A stretch of 64,000 bases of DNA, from assembly GCA_024235855.1 (NCBI GenBank), contig JACKLN010000004.1:186001-250000 (forward strand). Direction: 5' to 3'. The stretch's first letter is position 1. Each line of letters begins with the position of its first letter. This document shows, one piece after another, positions 32,479-40,706 of the stretch. The notes under the pieces are model-generated. The model made no database searches, had not been told where the DNA came from, and worked only from the letters and a program-made list of their open reading frames with translations. A program made the translations under genes and the position numbers. The stretch is from Burkholderiaceae bacterium. GTDB taxonomy: Bacteria; Pseudomonadota; Gammaproteobacteria; Burkholderiales; Burkholderiaceae_C.

Positions 32479-33415
32479 CGTCGCCACGATAGCCGATGCC
32501 CTGCAACTCGGCGACGCGTTCGGCTGCAAGGTCCAGCACGGTTCGGCGCACGGCGGCAAGCACCGGGTCGTCGTGCTGCGCCTCGCGTGTCCAGAGGTAG
32601 ATGTCGCGCGCGCGCGGCGCGGCCTCGGTCTGCAGCTCGACCACGGGGAAGAAGCCGCGCATCAGCAGCACCGGGACGCGCGGCAGCACCGCCAGATGGC
32701 GGCCCTGCATCAGCAGCCGCAACAGCACCATCGCATCGCCCCGCGCGCTGATCTCGGCACGGGCCGCGCTCAGGCCGACCTCGTTCAGCATGGAGAACAC
32801 GCCCTTGTCGAAGGGCGAGGCCTCGCCCAGGGTCAGCCAGCGCAGCCCCTCGTCGTCCTCGGCCGTGAGCCGACCGCGCTGGGCCAGCGGATGACCCGGG
32901 CCGCAGAAGACCCCCAGGCGGTCGGCAACCAGCCGTTCGCGCGCGATGCCCTGCGGTGGCCGGTCCAGCCAGGTCGGGGCGATCGCCAGGTCGTGCAGGC
33001 CGTCCACCAACTGCTCCACCAGCAGGTGGGTCCGGTCACACTGCAGGGTGAGCCCGAGGTTCGGCTGCTGCCGCAACAGGCGTTCGGCCAGGCCGTCCAG
33101 CAGGGCCGCGCCGATGATCGGCCCCGAGCCGATGCGAACGTGGTTGCGCATGCCCAGCCGGTGGCGCGCGCTGGCGGCACGCGCGTCGGCAATGCGGCGC
33201 TGGATGTCGCGCCCCTCGCGCGCCAGCAGTTCACCCAGCGGCGTGCTGCGCACCCCGAGCCGGCTGCGCTCGAACAGCCGGCCGCCGGCCTGCATTTCCA
33301 GCGTGCGCATGTTGTGCGTGAGCGTGGGCTGCGTCAGGTGCAGCACCTGGCTGGCACGCGTGATCGAGCCCCGCTCGAGGATGGTGGCCAGTTGCACCAG
33401 GTGGCGAGGATCCAT
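32468..33415 (-). CDS. LysR-family transcriptional regulator
   Basis: The start MDPRHLVQLATILERGSITR (ATG 33413-33415) gives 315 aa. The N-terminal winged helix has ASQVLHLTQPTLTHNMRTLE, and the remainder is a periplasmic-binding-like effector domain with TLGEASPFDKGVF. It is divergent from the TAXI-TRAP solute receptor gene across 115 bp, so it probably controls the transporter-sulfatase-SulP run. The effector is unknown. The intergenic region has an AT-rich stretch (33441-33455) suitable for a promoter, but no exact T-N11-A box is asserted. Confidence 0.9.
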   Translation of the reverse strand: MDPRHLVQLATILERGSITRASQVLHLTQPTLTHNMRTLEMQAGGRLFERSRLGVRSTPLGELLAREGRDIQRRIADARAASARHRLGMRNHVRIGSGPIIGAALLDGLAERLLRQQPNLGLTLQCDRTHLLVEQLVDGLHDLAIAPTWLDRPPQGIARERLVADRLGVFCGPGHPLAQRGRLTAEDDEGLRWLTLGEASPFDKGVFSMLNEVGLSAARAEISARGDAMVLLRLLMQGRHLAVLPRVPVLLMRGFFPVVELQTEAAPRARDIYLWTREAQHDDPVLAAVRRTVLDLAAERVAELQGIGYRGDDER

Positions 33416-33530
33416 CGAAAAACCTTTGTCGTCAGCGTGTCGATTCAATTTTACGGATGGGATGAGACCGCCTACGCTCCGGTCACCGTCGGCTCGATCC
33501 GGCGGGCTGCCCACCGACAGGAGACAACCG

Positions 33531-34532
33531 ATGAGCGATTTCCCCCGTTCCCTGCGCCACGCGTGGCGCCACCTTGCAGTGGCGCTCCTGGCCTGCAGCG
33601 CCCTGGGCGCGCAGGCGCAGAAGGTGTCGATGGAGACCACCGCGGCCAACAGCGTGGTTGGCCTGATGCCGCAGAGCATGGCGCCGCTGTGGGCCAAGGC
33701 CGGCGTCGACGTCGAACTCGCCATGGGCCAGACGCTGACCAAGTCGCAGCTCAAGATCGGCCAGGGCACGCTCGACGCGTCGGTGATCCCGCTGCCGGCC
33801 TACGTCAGCCTGGTGGACGGCAAGGGCCCCTACGCGCAGATGGGCGACAAGGCCAAGGCGCTGGCCGACAACGTGCGTTCGCTGTGGGCCTTCTCGGCCA
33901 GCACCTGGCACGTCATCACCTGGGCCGACGGCAAGGTGCAGAACTGGTCCGACCTGAAGGGCAAGCGGGTCTACATCGGCCCACCGGCCGGCGCGGCCAA
34001 CGCCCAGATCCGCGGCCTCATCAAGGCCGCGTCCGGCCTCGAGGAAGGCAAGGACTACGAGGGCATCAAGGCGCCCTGGGGCGTGGCCACCGCCGGCTTC
34101 CAGGACGGCCAGTACGACGTCTACGTCGGCGCGTTCTCGCTCGGCTCGCAGGCGCTGGTGGAACTGTCGCTGTCGCGCAAGATCCGCCTGCTGGGGCTGC
34201 CGAACAAGGACGCCCCGCCGGCCGCGCTGGGCATGCAGGTCAACACCATCCCGCCCGGCACCTACCCTGGCATGGTGAACACCGAGCCCGTCAACACCTG
34301 GCAGACGCTGATGATGATGGCCGTGCGCAAGGACCTGCCCGACGACCTGGCCTACAAGCTGACGAAGACCTACTTCGACAGCCTGCCGTCGCTCAAGGCC
34401 GGCAACGCGGCGCTGGCCGTGTTGAGCGCCGACGATGCGCTCAGCGGCCTGGTGGCGCCGTTGCACCCCGGCGCGCTGAAGTACTACCAGGAAGTGGGCC
34501 GCGCGGTCCCCGCCGCCCTGGTGGCCCGCTAG
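33531..34532 (+). CDS. TRAP transporter substrate-binding protein, TAXI family
   Basis: The start at ATG 33531 after CAGGAGAC gives 333 aa. The signal peptide is LAVALLACSALGAQAQ. The mature TAXI-type receptor begins METTAANSVVGLMPQSMAPL and continues with LTKSQLKIGQGTLDASVI and YIGPPAGAANAQIRGLI. The receptor binds an anionic or organic-acid ligand in the periplasm and passes it to the permease gene 88 bp downstream. A hairpin lies between the two genes. Ligand unknown; nearby sulfatase and SulP genes suggest a sulfated or sulfonated compound. Confidence 0.88.
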   Translation: MSDFPRSLRHAWRHLAVALLACSALGAQAQKVSMETTAANSVVGLMPQSMAPLWAKAGVDVELAMGQTLTKSQLKIGQGTLDASVIPLPAYVSLVDGKGPYAQMGDKAKALADNVRSLWAFSASTWHVITWADGKVQNWSDLKGKRVYIGPPAGAANAQIRGLIKAASGLEEGKDYEGIKAPWGVATAGFQDGQYDVYVGAFSLGSQALVELSLSRKIRLLGLPNKDAPPAALGMQVNTIPPGTYPGMVNTEPVNTWQTLMMMAVRKDLPDDLAYKLTKTYFDSLPSLKAGNAALAVLSADDALSGLVAPLHPGALKYYQEVGRAVPAALVAR

Positions 34533-34558
34533 GCCACACGTCACCCCTGGCGGCCATG

Positions 34559-34584
34559 CGCCGGGCTGCGCGTGCAGCCCGGCG
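34559..34584 (+). terminator. Intercistronic hairpin between TAXI receptor and permease
   Basis: An 11-bp perfect stem (CGCCGGGCTGC, 34559-34569, with GCAGCCCGGCG, 34574-34584) closes a GCGT loop. It is followed by CGTCTTGCG, with no T-run. It may attenuate read-through or protect the upstream mRNA, keeping receptor levels above permease levels, as is usual in binding-protein-dependent operons. Confidence 0.55.
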
Positions 34585-34620
34585 CGTCTTGCGTCCTGGC
34601 CCCTTGCCGGAGACCGATCG

Positions 34621-36567
34621 ATGAATGCCCCCGCGACGCCCACCTCGTGGCGTGACCGCCTGTCGACCGCGCTGGCGCTGGCCGTCACCGTCTACGGCAT
34701 GGCCAACGTGATGCCGGCCATCGGCAGCTTCCGCCTCGGCCCGTTCTCCATGGAGATGTTCCGGGCCAGCTTCATCACGCTGTGTGCCTGGGTGGTCGCG
34801 CTCTCGCTGAAGGACCCCGCGCAGCGCCCGGCACACGGGCTGCTGTGGATCGCCGGCCTGACCGGCGCGGCCGTGCTCAGTGCGGCCGCCTGGTCGTACT
34901 ACGGCGTGGCCATCACGATGGACGACGCGATGATCCTGTTCGGCCGGCGCGAGGCCGCCATCGCGGTGGCCGCGGCCGTGGCCGCGCTGTTCTTCTGCTG
35001 GCGCATCTGGGGCGCGCCGGTGGCCCTGCTGGGCGCGCTGGGCATCGGCTACCTGGTCACCGGCCCGTGGTGGCCCGGCTTCCTGCAGACGGCCGGTGGC
35101 GACCTGCACGAGCTGCTGGCGCAGAACCTGTGGTTCAGCCTGGACACCGGCATCCTCGGCGGCACCTTCGCCATCGTTATCACCACGGTGTTCCCGTTCA
35201 TCATCCTCGGCGCCCTGCTCGAGGGCGCGGGCGCGGGTGAGTCGATGATCCGCATCGCGTTCTCGATGATGCGCCGCACCGCCGGTGGGCCGGCGCATGC
35301 CGCGGTGCTGTCGTCGGCCCTGTTCGGCTCGGTCTCGGGCAGCGCGGTGGCCAACGTGGTGGGCACGGGCGTGGTCACCATCCCGATGATCCGCAAGCGC
35401 GGCTTCTCGGCCAACTTCGCCGGCGGCGTGGAGGCCGCGGCCTCGTCCGGCGGGCAGATCATGCCGCCCATCATGGGCGCGGCGGCGCTGGTGATGGCCG
35501 ACTACGTGGGCGTCAGCTACCTCACCGTCGTCGTCGCGGTGCTGCTGCCGGTGCTGGCCTACTACGTCAGCCTGTTCGCGGTGATCGTCTTCGAGTCGCG
35601 CCGGCTCGGCATCCGGCCCGATGCCTCCACCGCGACCGTCCCGCAACCGACCACGCAGGACTACCTGAACCTGCTGCTCGTCTTCGGCCCGCTGGCACTC
35701 ATCGTCGTGCTGCTGGTCATCGGCCTGTCGGCCGCGGGTGCATCGATGGCGGCCATCGGCCTGCTGCTGCCGCTGAGTTTCATCAACCCGGCGGTGCGCC
35801 GCCGCCCATTGCTGCTGATCAAGAGCCTGGCCAACGGCGGCGCCACCTTCGCCGGGCTGCTGATGGCGATTGCCGCGGTCGGTATCGTGATCTCCACGCT
35901 GGCCGCCACCGGCGTGCCGGTGAAGTTTGGCGTGCTGCTGAGCCAGGCGCTGGACCACTCGATGCTGGTCGCGCTGCTGGTGGTGGCCGGCGGCTGCATC
36001 GTGCTGGGCATGGGCATGCCCACGCTGCCGGCCTACGTGACGGTGGCGGCCATCGCGCTGCCGTCGATGAAGGCCTTCGGGCTGGAGCCGCTGACGGCCC
36101 ACATGTTCGTGTTCTTCATCGCCGTGGCCTCGGCCATCACGCCACCGGTGGCCATCGCCGCCTATGCGGCGGCCGCCATCTCCGGCGGCCGGCCGATCGG
36201 CACCGCCGTCGAGGCGTCGCGCATCGGCATCATGATCTTCGTGATCCCGTTCGCCTTCGCCTACAACCCGCTGATCCTGACCGTGCCCGCCGCGGGCGCC
36301 GTCTTCGCCTGGGGCCCCTATCTGTGGCTGGTGGCCAAGCTGCTGCTGGGGATCTACCTGCTGGGCAGCGCGCTGGTGCGCTTCGACCGTAGTGCACTGG
36401 GCTGGCCCGCCACGCTCGCGCGCACGGCCGCGGCGGTGCTGCTGTTCGCGCCGGGCCACTACAGTGACATGGCCGGCCTGGCGCTGGCCGCACTGCTGCT
36501 GGCCACGCACCACCTGGGGCGCGCCGGAAGGCCCTTGTCGCCGGCCGCGCCGATCCAGGGCCCTTGA
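34621..36567 (+). CDS. TRAP transporter fused permease (4TM/12TM, TAXI-type)
   Basis: The 648-aa protein fuses the small (DctQ-like) and large (DctM-like) permease parts, as is normal for TAXI systems. N-terminal membrane segments precede the DctM core with IVITTVFPFIILGALLEGAG, ALFGSVSGSAVANVVGTGVV, AAASSGGQIMPPIMGAAALV and GCIVLGMGMPTLPAYVTVAA. A C-terminal extension of about 60 residues with more hydrophobic segments (WPATLARTAAAVLLF) follows. It uses a sodium or proton gradient to import the ligand of the upstream receptor. The sulfatase gene starts 26 bp downstream. Confidence 0.93.
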   Translation: MNAPATPTSWRDRLSTALALAVTVYGMANVMPAIGSFRLGPFSMEMFRASFITLCAWVVALSLKDPAQRPAHGLLWIAGLTGAAVLSAAAWSYYGVAITMDDAMILFGRREAAIAVAAAVAALFFCWRIWGAPVALLGALGIGYLVTGPWWPGFLQTAGGDLHELLAQNLWFSLDTGILGGTFAIVITTVFPFIILGALLEGAGAGESMIRIAFSMMRRTAGGPAHAAVLSSALFGSVSGSAVANVVGTGVVTIPMIRKRGFSANFAGGVEAAASSGGQIMPPIMGAAALVMADYVGVSYLTVVVAVLLPVLAYYVSLFAVIVFESRRLGIRPDASTATVPQPTTQDYLNLLLVFGPLALIVVLLVIGLSAAGASMAAIGLLLPLSFINPAVRRRPLLLIKSLANGGATFAGLLMAIAAVGIVISTLAATGVPVKFGVLLSQALDHSMLVALLVVAGGCIVLGMGMPTLPAYVTVAAIALPSMKAFGLEPLTAHMFVFFIAVASAITPPVAIAAYAAAAISGGRPIGTAVEASRIGIMIFVIPFAFAYNPLILTVPAAGAVFAWGPYLWLVAKLLLGIYLLGSALVRFDRSALGWPATLARTAAAVLLFAPGHYSDMAGLALAALLLATHHLGRAGRPLSPAAPIQGP

Positions 36568-36593
36568 ACCGATCGAACCACTGCCCTCGCCCC

Positions 36594-37916
36594 ATGACGC
36601 CCAACATCATCTTCATCGTCAGCGACGACCTCGGCTACGCTGACCTGGGCTGCTACGGCGGCCGTGCCGCGGCCTTCGGCGCCGTCTCGCCGCACATCGA
36701 CGCGCTGGCCGCCGGCGGGCTGCGCTTCGAAGAGGGCTACGCCAACTCGCCCGTGTGTTCGCCCACGCGCTTCGCGATGATCACGATGCGCTACCAGTAC
36801 CGGCTGCGCGGCGCACTGGAGGAGCCCATCAACAGCCGCAGCAAGGGCGACCCGCGCCTGGGCCTGCCGCCGGAGATCCCCACGCTGCCCTCGCGCCTGC
36901 GCGAGGCCGGCTACGCCACCGGCCTGGTCGGCAAGTGGCACCTGGGCTATCCGCCGCACTTCGGCCCGCTGCGCTCGGGCTACGACGAGTTCTTCGGCAT
37001 CATGGCCGGCGGGGTGGACTACTTCACCCACTGTTCCAGCAAGGGCGACCACGACCTGTTCATCGGCGAGCAGGAACACCGCGAGGTCGGCTACCTGACC
37101 GATGTGTTCTCCCGGCGTGCGGTGGACTTCGTCGAACGACACGCCGAGGGCGCCAGGGCCGGCAGGCCCTTCTTCCTGAGCCTGCACTACACCGCCCCGC
37201 ACTGGCCCTGGGAGACACGCGACGACGCGCACGTCGCGCCCGAGGTCGCGGCCAACCTGTTCCACCTGCACGGCGGCAACGTGAACAGCTACCGCCGCAT
37301 GATCCACCACATGGACGAAGGCATCGGCTGGCTAGTCGAGGCCTTGCGCAAGGCAGGCCAACTGGAGAACACGCTGATCGTCTTCACCAGCGACAACGGC
37401 GGCGAACGCTTCAGCGACAACTGGCCGCTGGTGGGCGGCAAGATGGACCTCACCGAAGGCGGCATCCGCGTGCCGTGGATCGCCCACTGGCCGAACGGCA
37501 TTCCGGCCGGCGGCGTGACGGCCCAGCACTGCCTGACGATGGACTGGTCGGCCACGATGCTGGAACTCGGCGGCGGCACGCCGCACCCGGACTACCCGCT
37601 GGACGGCGTGTCGCTGGCCCCGGTGCTGGCCGACCCGGCCGCCACCTTCGCGCGGCCGATGCACTGGCGCATGAACCATCGCCAGCAGCGCGCCTACCGC
37701 GACGGCGACTGGAAGTACCTGAAGGTCGACGACCACGAGTACCTGTTCGACATCCGCGCCGATGCGCGCGAGCGTGCGAACCTCGGCCCGCGCCAGCCCG
37801 ACCGGCTGGCCGCAATGCGCGAGGCCTGGCTGGCATGGGACGCGACGATGCCGCCGATCCCCGAGGACGCCAGCGTCAGCCTGGGATACTCCGCCAAGGA
37901 CATGCCTCAACGCTGA
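36594..37916 (+). CDS. Sulfatase (formylglycine-type)
   Basis: The start MTPNIIFIVSDDLGYADLGC (ATG 36594) gives 440 aa. The active-site sequence is C55-S-P-T-R59, the C/S-x-P-x-R signature in which Cys becomes formylglycine. Metal ligands Asp11 and Asp12 are in VSDDLGYADLG, and LVGKWHLGYPPHFGP and VFTSDNGGERFSDNW are typical later blocks. No export signal is visible, so it is probably cytoplasmic. It would release sulfate from a substrate imported by the TAXI-TRAP system upstream, and the SulP gene follows after 5 bp. The formylglycine-generating enzyme is not in this window. Confidence 0.92.
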   Translation: MTPNIIFIVSDDLGYADLGCYGGRAAAFGAVSPHIDALAAGGLRFEEGYANSPVCSPTRFAMITMRYQYRLRGALEEPINSRSKGDPRLGLPPEIPTLPSRLREAGYATGLVGKWHLGYPPHFGPLRSGYDEFFGIMAGGVDYFTHCSSKGDHDLFIGEQEHREVGYLTDVFSRRAVDFVERHAEGARAGRPFFLSLHYTAPHWPWETRDDAHVAPEVAANLFHLHGGNVNSYRRMIHHMDEGIGWLVEALRKAGQLENTLIVFTSDNGGERFSDNWPLVGGKMDLTEGGIRVPWIAHWPNGIPAGGVTAQHCLTMDWSATMLELGGGTPHPDYPLDGVSLAPVLADPAATFARPMHWRMNHRQQRAYRDGDWKYLKVDDHEYLFDIRADARERANLGPRQPDRLAAMREAWLAWDATMPPIPEDASVSLGYSAKDMPQR

Positions 37917-37921
37917 ACACC

Positions 37922-39697
37922 TTGCTCCGCCTCGACCACCCGCAGATCCACCGGCTGCTGCCGTTCCTGCGGTGGCGCCACAGGCTGACGCGCGAGAACC
38001 TGCGCGCAGACGCCAATGCCGGCCTCACCGGCGCGCTGATCCTGGTGCCGCAGGGCGTCGCATTTGCCACCATCGCCGGCATGCCGCCGCAGTACGGCAT
38101 GTACGCGGCCATGGTGCCGGTGATCATCGCCGCGCTGTGGGGCTCCTCGTGGCACCTGGTCTCCGGGCCGACGACGGCGATCTCCATCGTCGTCTTCGCC
38201 ACGCTGAGCCCGCTGGCCGAACCGGGCAGCGAGCGCTTCGTGCAGCTGGCGCTGACCCTGGCCTTCCTGATGGGGCTCATCAACCTCGCGCTGGGCCTGC
38301 TGCGGCTGGGCGCGCTGATGAACTTCGTCTCGCACACCGTGATCGTGGGTTTCACGACGGGTGCGGCGGTGCTAATCGCGGCCAGCCAGCTGAAGAACTT
38401 CTTCGGGCTGCCGATTCCGCGCGGCGCCAACCTGTTCGAGGCGCTGGAGATCCTGGTCACGGAGGTCACGTCCATCAACCCCTGGGTGACAGCGGTGGCC
38501 GTGTTCACGCTGGTGGTCAGCATCGTCGCGCGCAGGCGCCTGCCCAAGGTGCCGCACATGATCACCGCGATGGTGGCCGGCAGCCTGCTGGCGGCGCTGC
38601 TGAACTGGATCTTCGGCGCCGAGCGCACCGGCATCGGCAGCATCGGCGCGCTGCCGCGCGGGCTGCCGCCGCTGTCGGCGCCCGACCTGTCGATCCAGAC
38701 CGTGCGCGAGGTGCTGCCGATCGCCATCGCGGTGGCCGTGCTGTCCCTGACCGAAGCGATGTCGATCGCCCGCGCGCTGGCCACGCGCACCGAGCAGCGC
38801 ATCGACGCCAACCAGGAGTTCATCGGCCAGGGCCTGTCCAACATCGCCGGCGCGTTCTTCAGCGGCTATCCGTCCAGCGGCTCGTTCAACCGCAGCGGGC
38901 TGAACCTGGCCTCGGGTGCACGCACGCCGATGGCCGCGGTGTTCTCGGCCATCGGCCTGCTGCTGATCCTGCAGTTCGTGGCGCCGCTGGCGGCCTTCCT
39001 GCCGCTGCCGGCGATGGCCGGCGTGCTGTTCCTGGTCGCCTGGGGTCTGATCGACGTGCACGAGATCCGCGAGATCCTGCGCGGCCAGCGCGCCGAGGCC
39101 ACGGTGCTGGTGACGACCTTCGCCGCCACGCTGCTGATGCCGCTGGAGTTCGCGATCTACGTCGGCGTGCTGCTGTCGCTGCTGCTGTACCTGAACCGCA
39201 CCTCGCGGCCGCAGATCGAGGACGTCAAGCGGTCGACCGAGCCGGGGCACTACCACTTCACCAACGACACCGGCCTGCCGGACTGCCCGCAGCTGAAGAT
39301 CCTGCGCGTCAACGGCTCGCTGTTCTTCGGCGCGGTGGACCACGTGCAGCAGACGCTGCACGAGGTGGACGAGCGCGAACCGCTGCAGAAGCACCTGCTG
39401 CTGGTGTGCCCTGGGGTCAACTTCGTGGACCTCAGCGGCGGCAGGATGCTGGCGCAGGAGGCCCGACGGCGGCGCGCGATGGGCGGTGACCTGTACGTCT
39501 TCAACCTCAAGGAGCAAGGGCGCGAGGAACTGCGGCAGTCCGGGGTGCAGGCGCAGCTGGGTGTCGACCACTTCTTCCCGATGGGCAGCGACCCGCTCGG
39601 CGCCATCGTGCCGCGGCTGGACCCCGCCATCTGCGCCGGCTGCACGCGGCGCATCTTCCATTGCTGCCCGCCCAAACGCGAAGGGCCTGCGCTCTGA
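37922..39697 (+). CDS. SulP-family sulfate/anion transporter with STAS domain
   Basis: The first usable start is TTG at 37922, 5 bp after the sulfatase stop, giving 591 aa; a CTG at 37912 is another option, and no ATG fits the N-terminus. The membrane part begins ADANAGLTGALILVPQGVAF and has AGMPPQYGMYAAMVPVI and VSGPTTAISIVVFATLS, the SLC26/SulP motifs, then GAFFSGYPSSGSFNRSGLN. A cytoplasmic STAS domain spans residues about 430-560 (LKILRVNGSLFFGAVDHVQQ). The tail has CAGC-TRR-IFHCC, a Cys cluster unusual for this family. It could export or re-import sulfate released by the sulfatase. Confidence 0.87.
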   Translation: MLRLDHPQIHRLLPFLRWRHRLTRENLRADANAGLTGALILVPQGVAFATIAGMPPQYGMYAAMVPVIIAALWGSSWHLVSGPTTAISIVVFATLSPLAEPGSERFVQLALTLAFLMGLINLALGLLRLGALMNFVSHTVIVGFTTGAAVLIAASQLKNFFGLPIPRGANLFEALEILVTEVTSINPWVTAVAVFTLVVSIVARRRLPKVPHMITAMVAGSLLAALLNWIFGAERTGIGSIGALPRGLPPLSAPDLSIQTVREVLPIAIAVAVLSLTEAMSIARALATRTEQRIDANQEFIGQGLSNIAGAFFSGYPSSGSFNRSGLNLASGARTPMAAVFSAIGLLLILQFVAPLAAFLPLPAMAGVLFLVAWGLIDVHEIREILRGQRAEATVLVTTFAATLLMPLEFAIYVGVLLSLLLYLNRTSRPQIEDVKRSTEPGHYHFTNDTGLPDCPQLKILRVNGSLFFGAVDHVQQTLHEVDEREPLQKHLLLVCPGVNFVDLSGGRMLAQEARRRRAMGGDLYVFNLKEQGREELRQSGVQAQLGVDHFFPMGSDPLGAIVPRLDPAICAGCTRRIFHCCPPKREGPAL

Positions 39698-39728
39698 GTC
39701 GGCACACACCGGCGCCACAATCGTCGCC

Positions 39729-40706
39729 ATGACATCGCACACGGTACGCGGTTGGTTCGTCGTCCTGGGCCTGCTGACGCTGCCCGCAATGGCCTTCGAC
39801 CTGCAAGGCCACCGCGGCGCGCGCGGGCTGGCGCCGGAGAACACGATCGCCGGCTTCGCCACCACGCTGGGCCTCGGCGTGACGACGCTGGAACTGGACA
39901 CCGGCATCACCCGCGACGGCGTGGTGGTGGTGTCCCACGATCCGGCGCTCAACCCGATGATCACGCGTGGGCCCGACGGCCAGTTCCTGCGCGAGCGCGG
40001 TCCGCGCCTCCGCGACCTGAGCTTCGACGAACTGCAGCGCTACGACGTCGGCCGCCTGCAGCCGGGCACGCGCTACGCCAACACCTACCCCGACCAGCAG
40101 GCCGTGGACGGCGCGCGCATCCCCAGGCTGGCCGACGTGTTCGCGTTGGTGAAGAAGTCCGGCAACACCGGGGTGCGCCTGTCCATCGAGACCAAGGTCG
40201 ACCCGCGCGCCGCGGAGAACACGCTGCCGCCCGAGGACTTCGCGCGCCGCGTGATCGCCGAGATCCGTGCCGCCGGCATGGCCGGCCGCAGCACCATCCA
40301 GAGCTTCGACTGGCGCACGCTGCAGGTGGTGCAGCGCGAGGCGCCGGAGATCGGCACCGTCTACCTCACCGCCCGCCAGCGCTGGCTGGACAACGTGGCC
40401 GGCGACCCGTCGCCGTGGACCGCCGGCTTCCGGCTGGCCGAGCACGGCAGCGTGCCGAAGATGGTGCACGCGGCCGGCGGGCGCATCTGGAGCAGCTACT
40501 TCGGCGACCTCGACGCGGCCCAGATCCAGGCGGCGAAGGCCCTGGGCATCACGGTACTGGCCTGGACGGTCAACGCCCCGGCCGACATCGCGCGCATCAT
40601 GGACCTGGGCGTCGACGGCATCATCAGCGACCGGCCGGACCTCGTGCGCGCCGAGATGGCGCGGCGGGGGATGGCGCTGCCGGCGGCGACGCCGGTGGTG
40701 CCCTGA
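39729..40706 (+). CDS. Glycerophosphodiester phosphodiesterase
   Basis: The start at ATG 39729 gives 325 aa. A short signal peptide (VRGWFVVLGLLTLPAMA) precedes FDLQGHRGARGLAPENT, the GDPD metal/catalytic block with HRGARG-ENT, then LELDTGITRDGVVVVSHDP with the second His. The end, LAWTVNAPADIARIMDLG, VDGIISDRPDLV, is the usual TIM-barrel close. It hydrolyses deacylated phospholipid headgroups in the periplasm to glycerol-3-phosphate plus alcohol. Its last 83 bp overlap the convergent TIR-REC gene on the opposite strand. Confidence 0.93.
   Translation: MTSHTVRGWFVVLGLLTLPAMAFDLQGHRGARGLAPENTIAGFATTLGLGVTTLELDTGITRDGVVVVSHDPALNPMITRGPDGQFLRERGPRLRDLSFDELQRYDVGRLQPGTRYANTYPDQQAVDGARIPRLADVFALVKKSGNTGVRLSIETKVDPRAAENTLPPEDFARRVIAEIRAAGMAGRSTIQSFDWRTLQVVQREAPEIGTVYLTARQRWLDNVAGDPSPWTAGFRLAEHGSVPKMVHAAGGRIWSSYFGDLDAAQIQAAKALGITVLAWTVNAPADIARIMDLGVDGIISDRPDLVRAEMARRGMALPAATPVVP

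Noticed and set aside
34441..36513. Minus-strand ORF of 690 aa over the TRAP permease
   Set aside because: Low-complexity antisense frame (His/Gly/Gln repeats); the plus-strand fused permease has strong family motifs.
36755..37921. Long N-terminal extension of the SulP frame over the sulfatase
   Set aside because: It lies in an alternative frame of the sulfatase gene and shows Arg-rich shadow content; SulP homology starts only after 37922.
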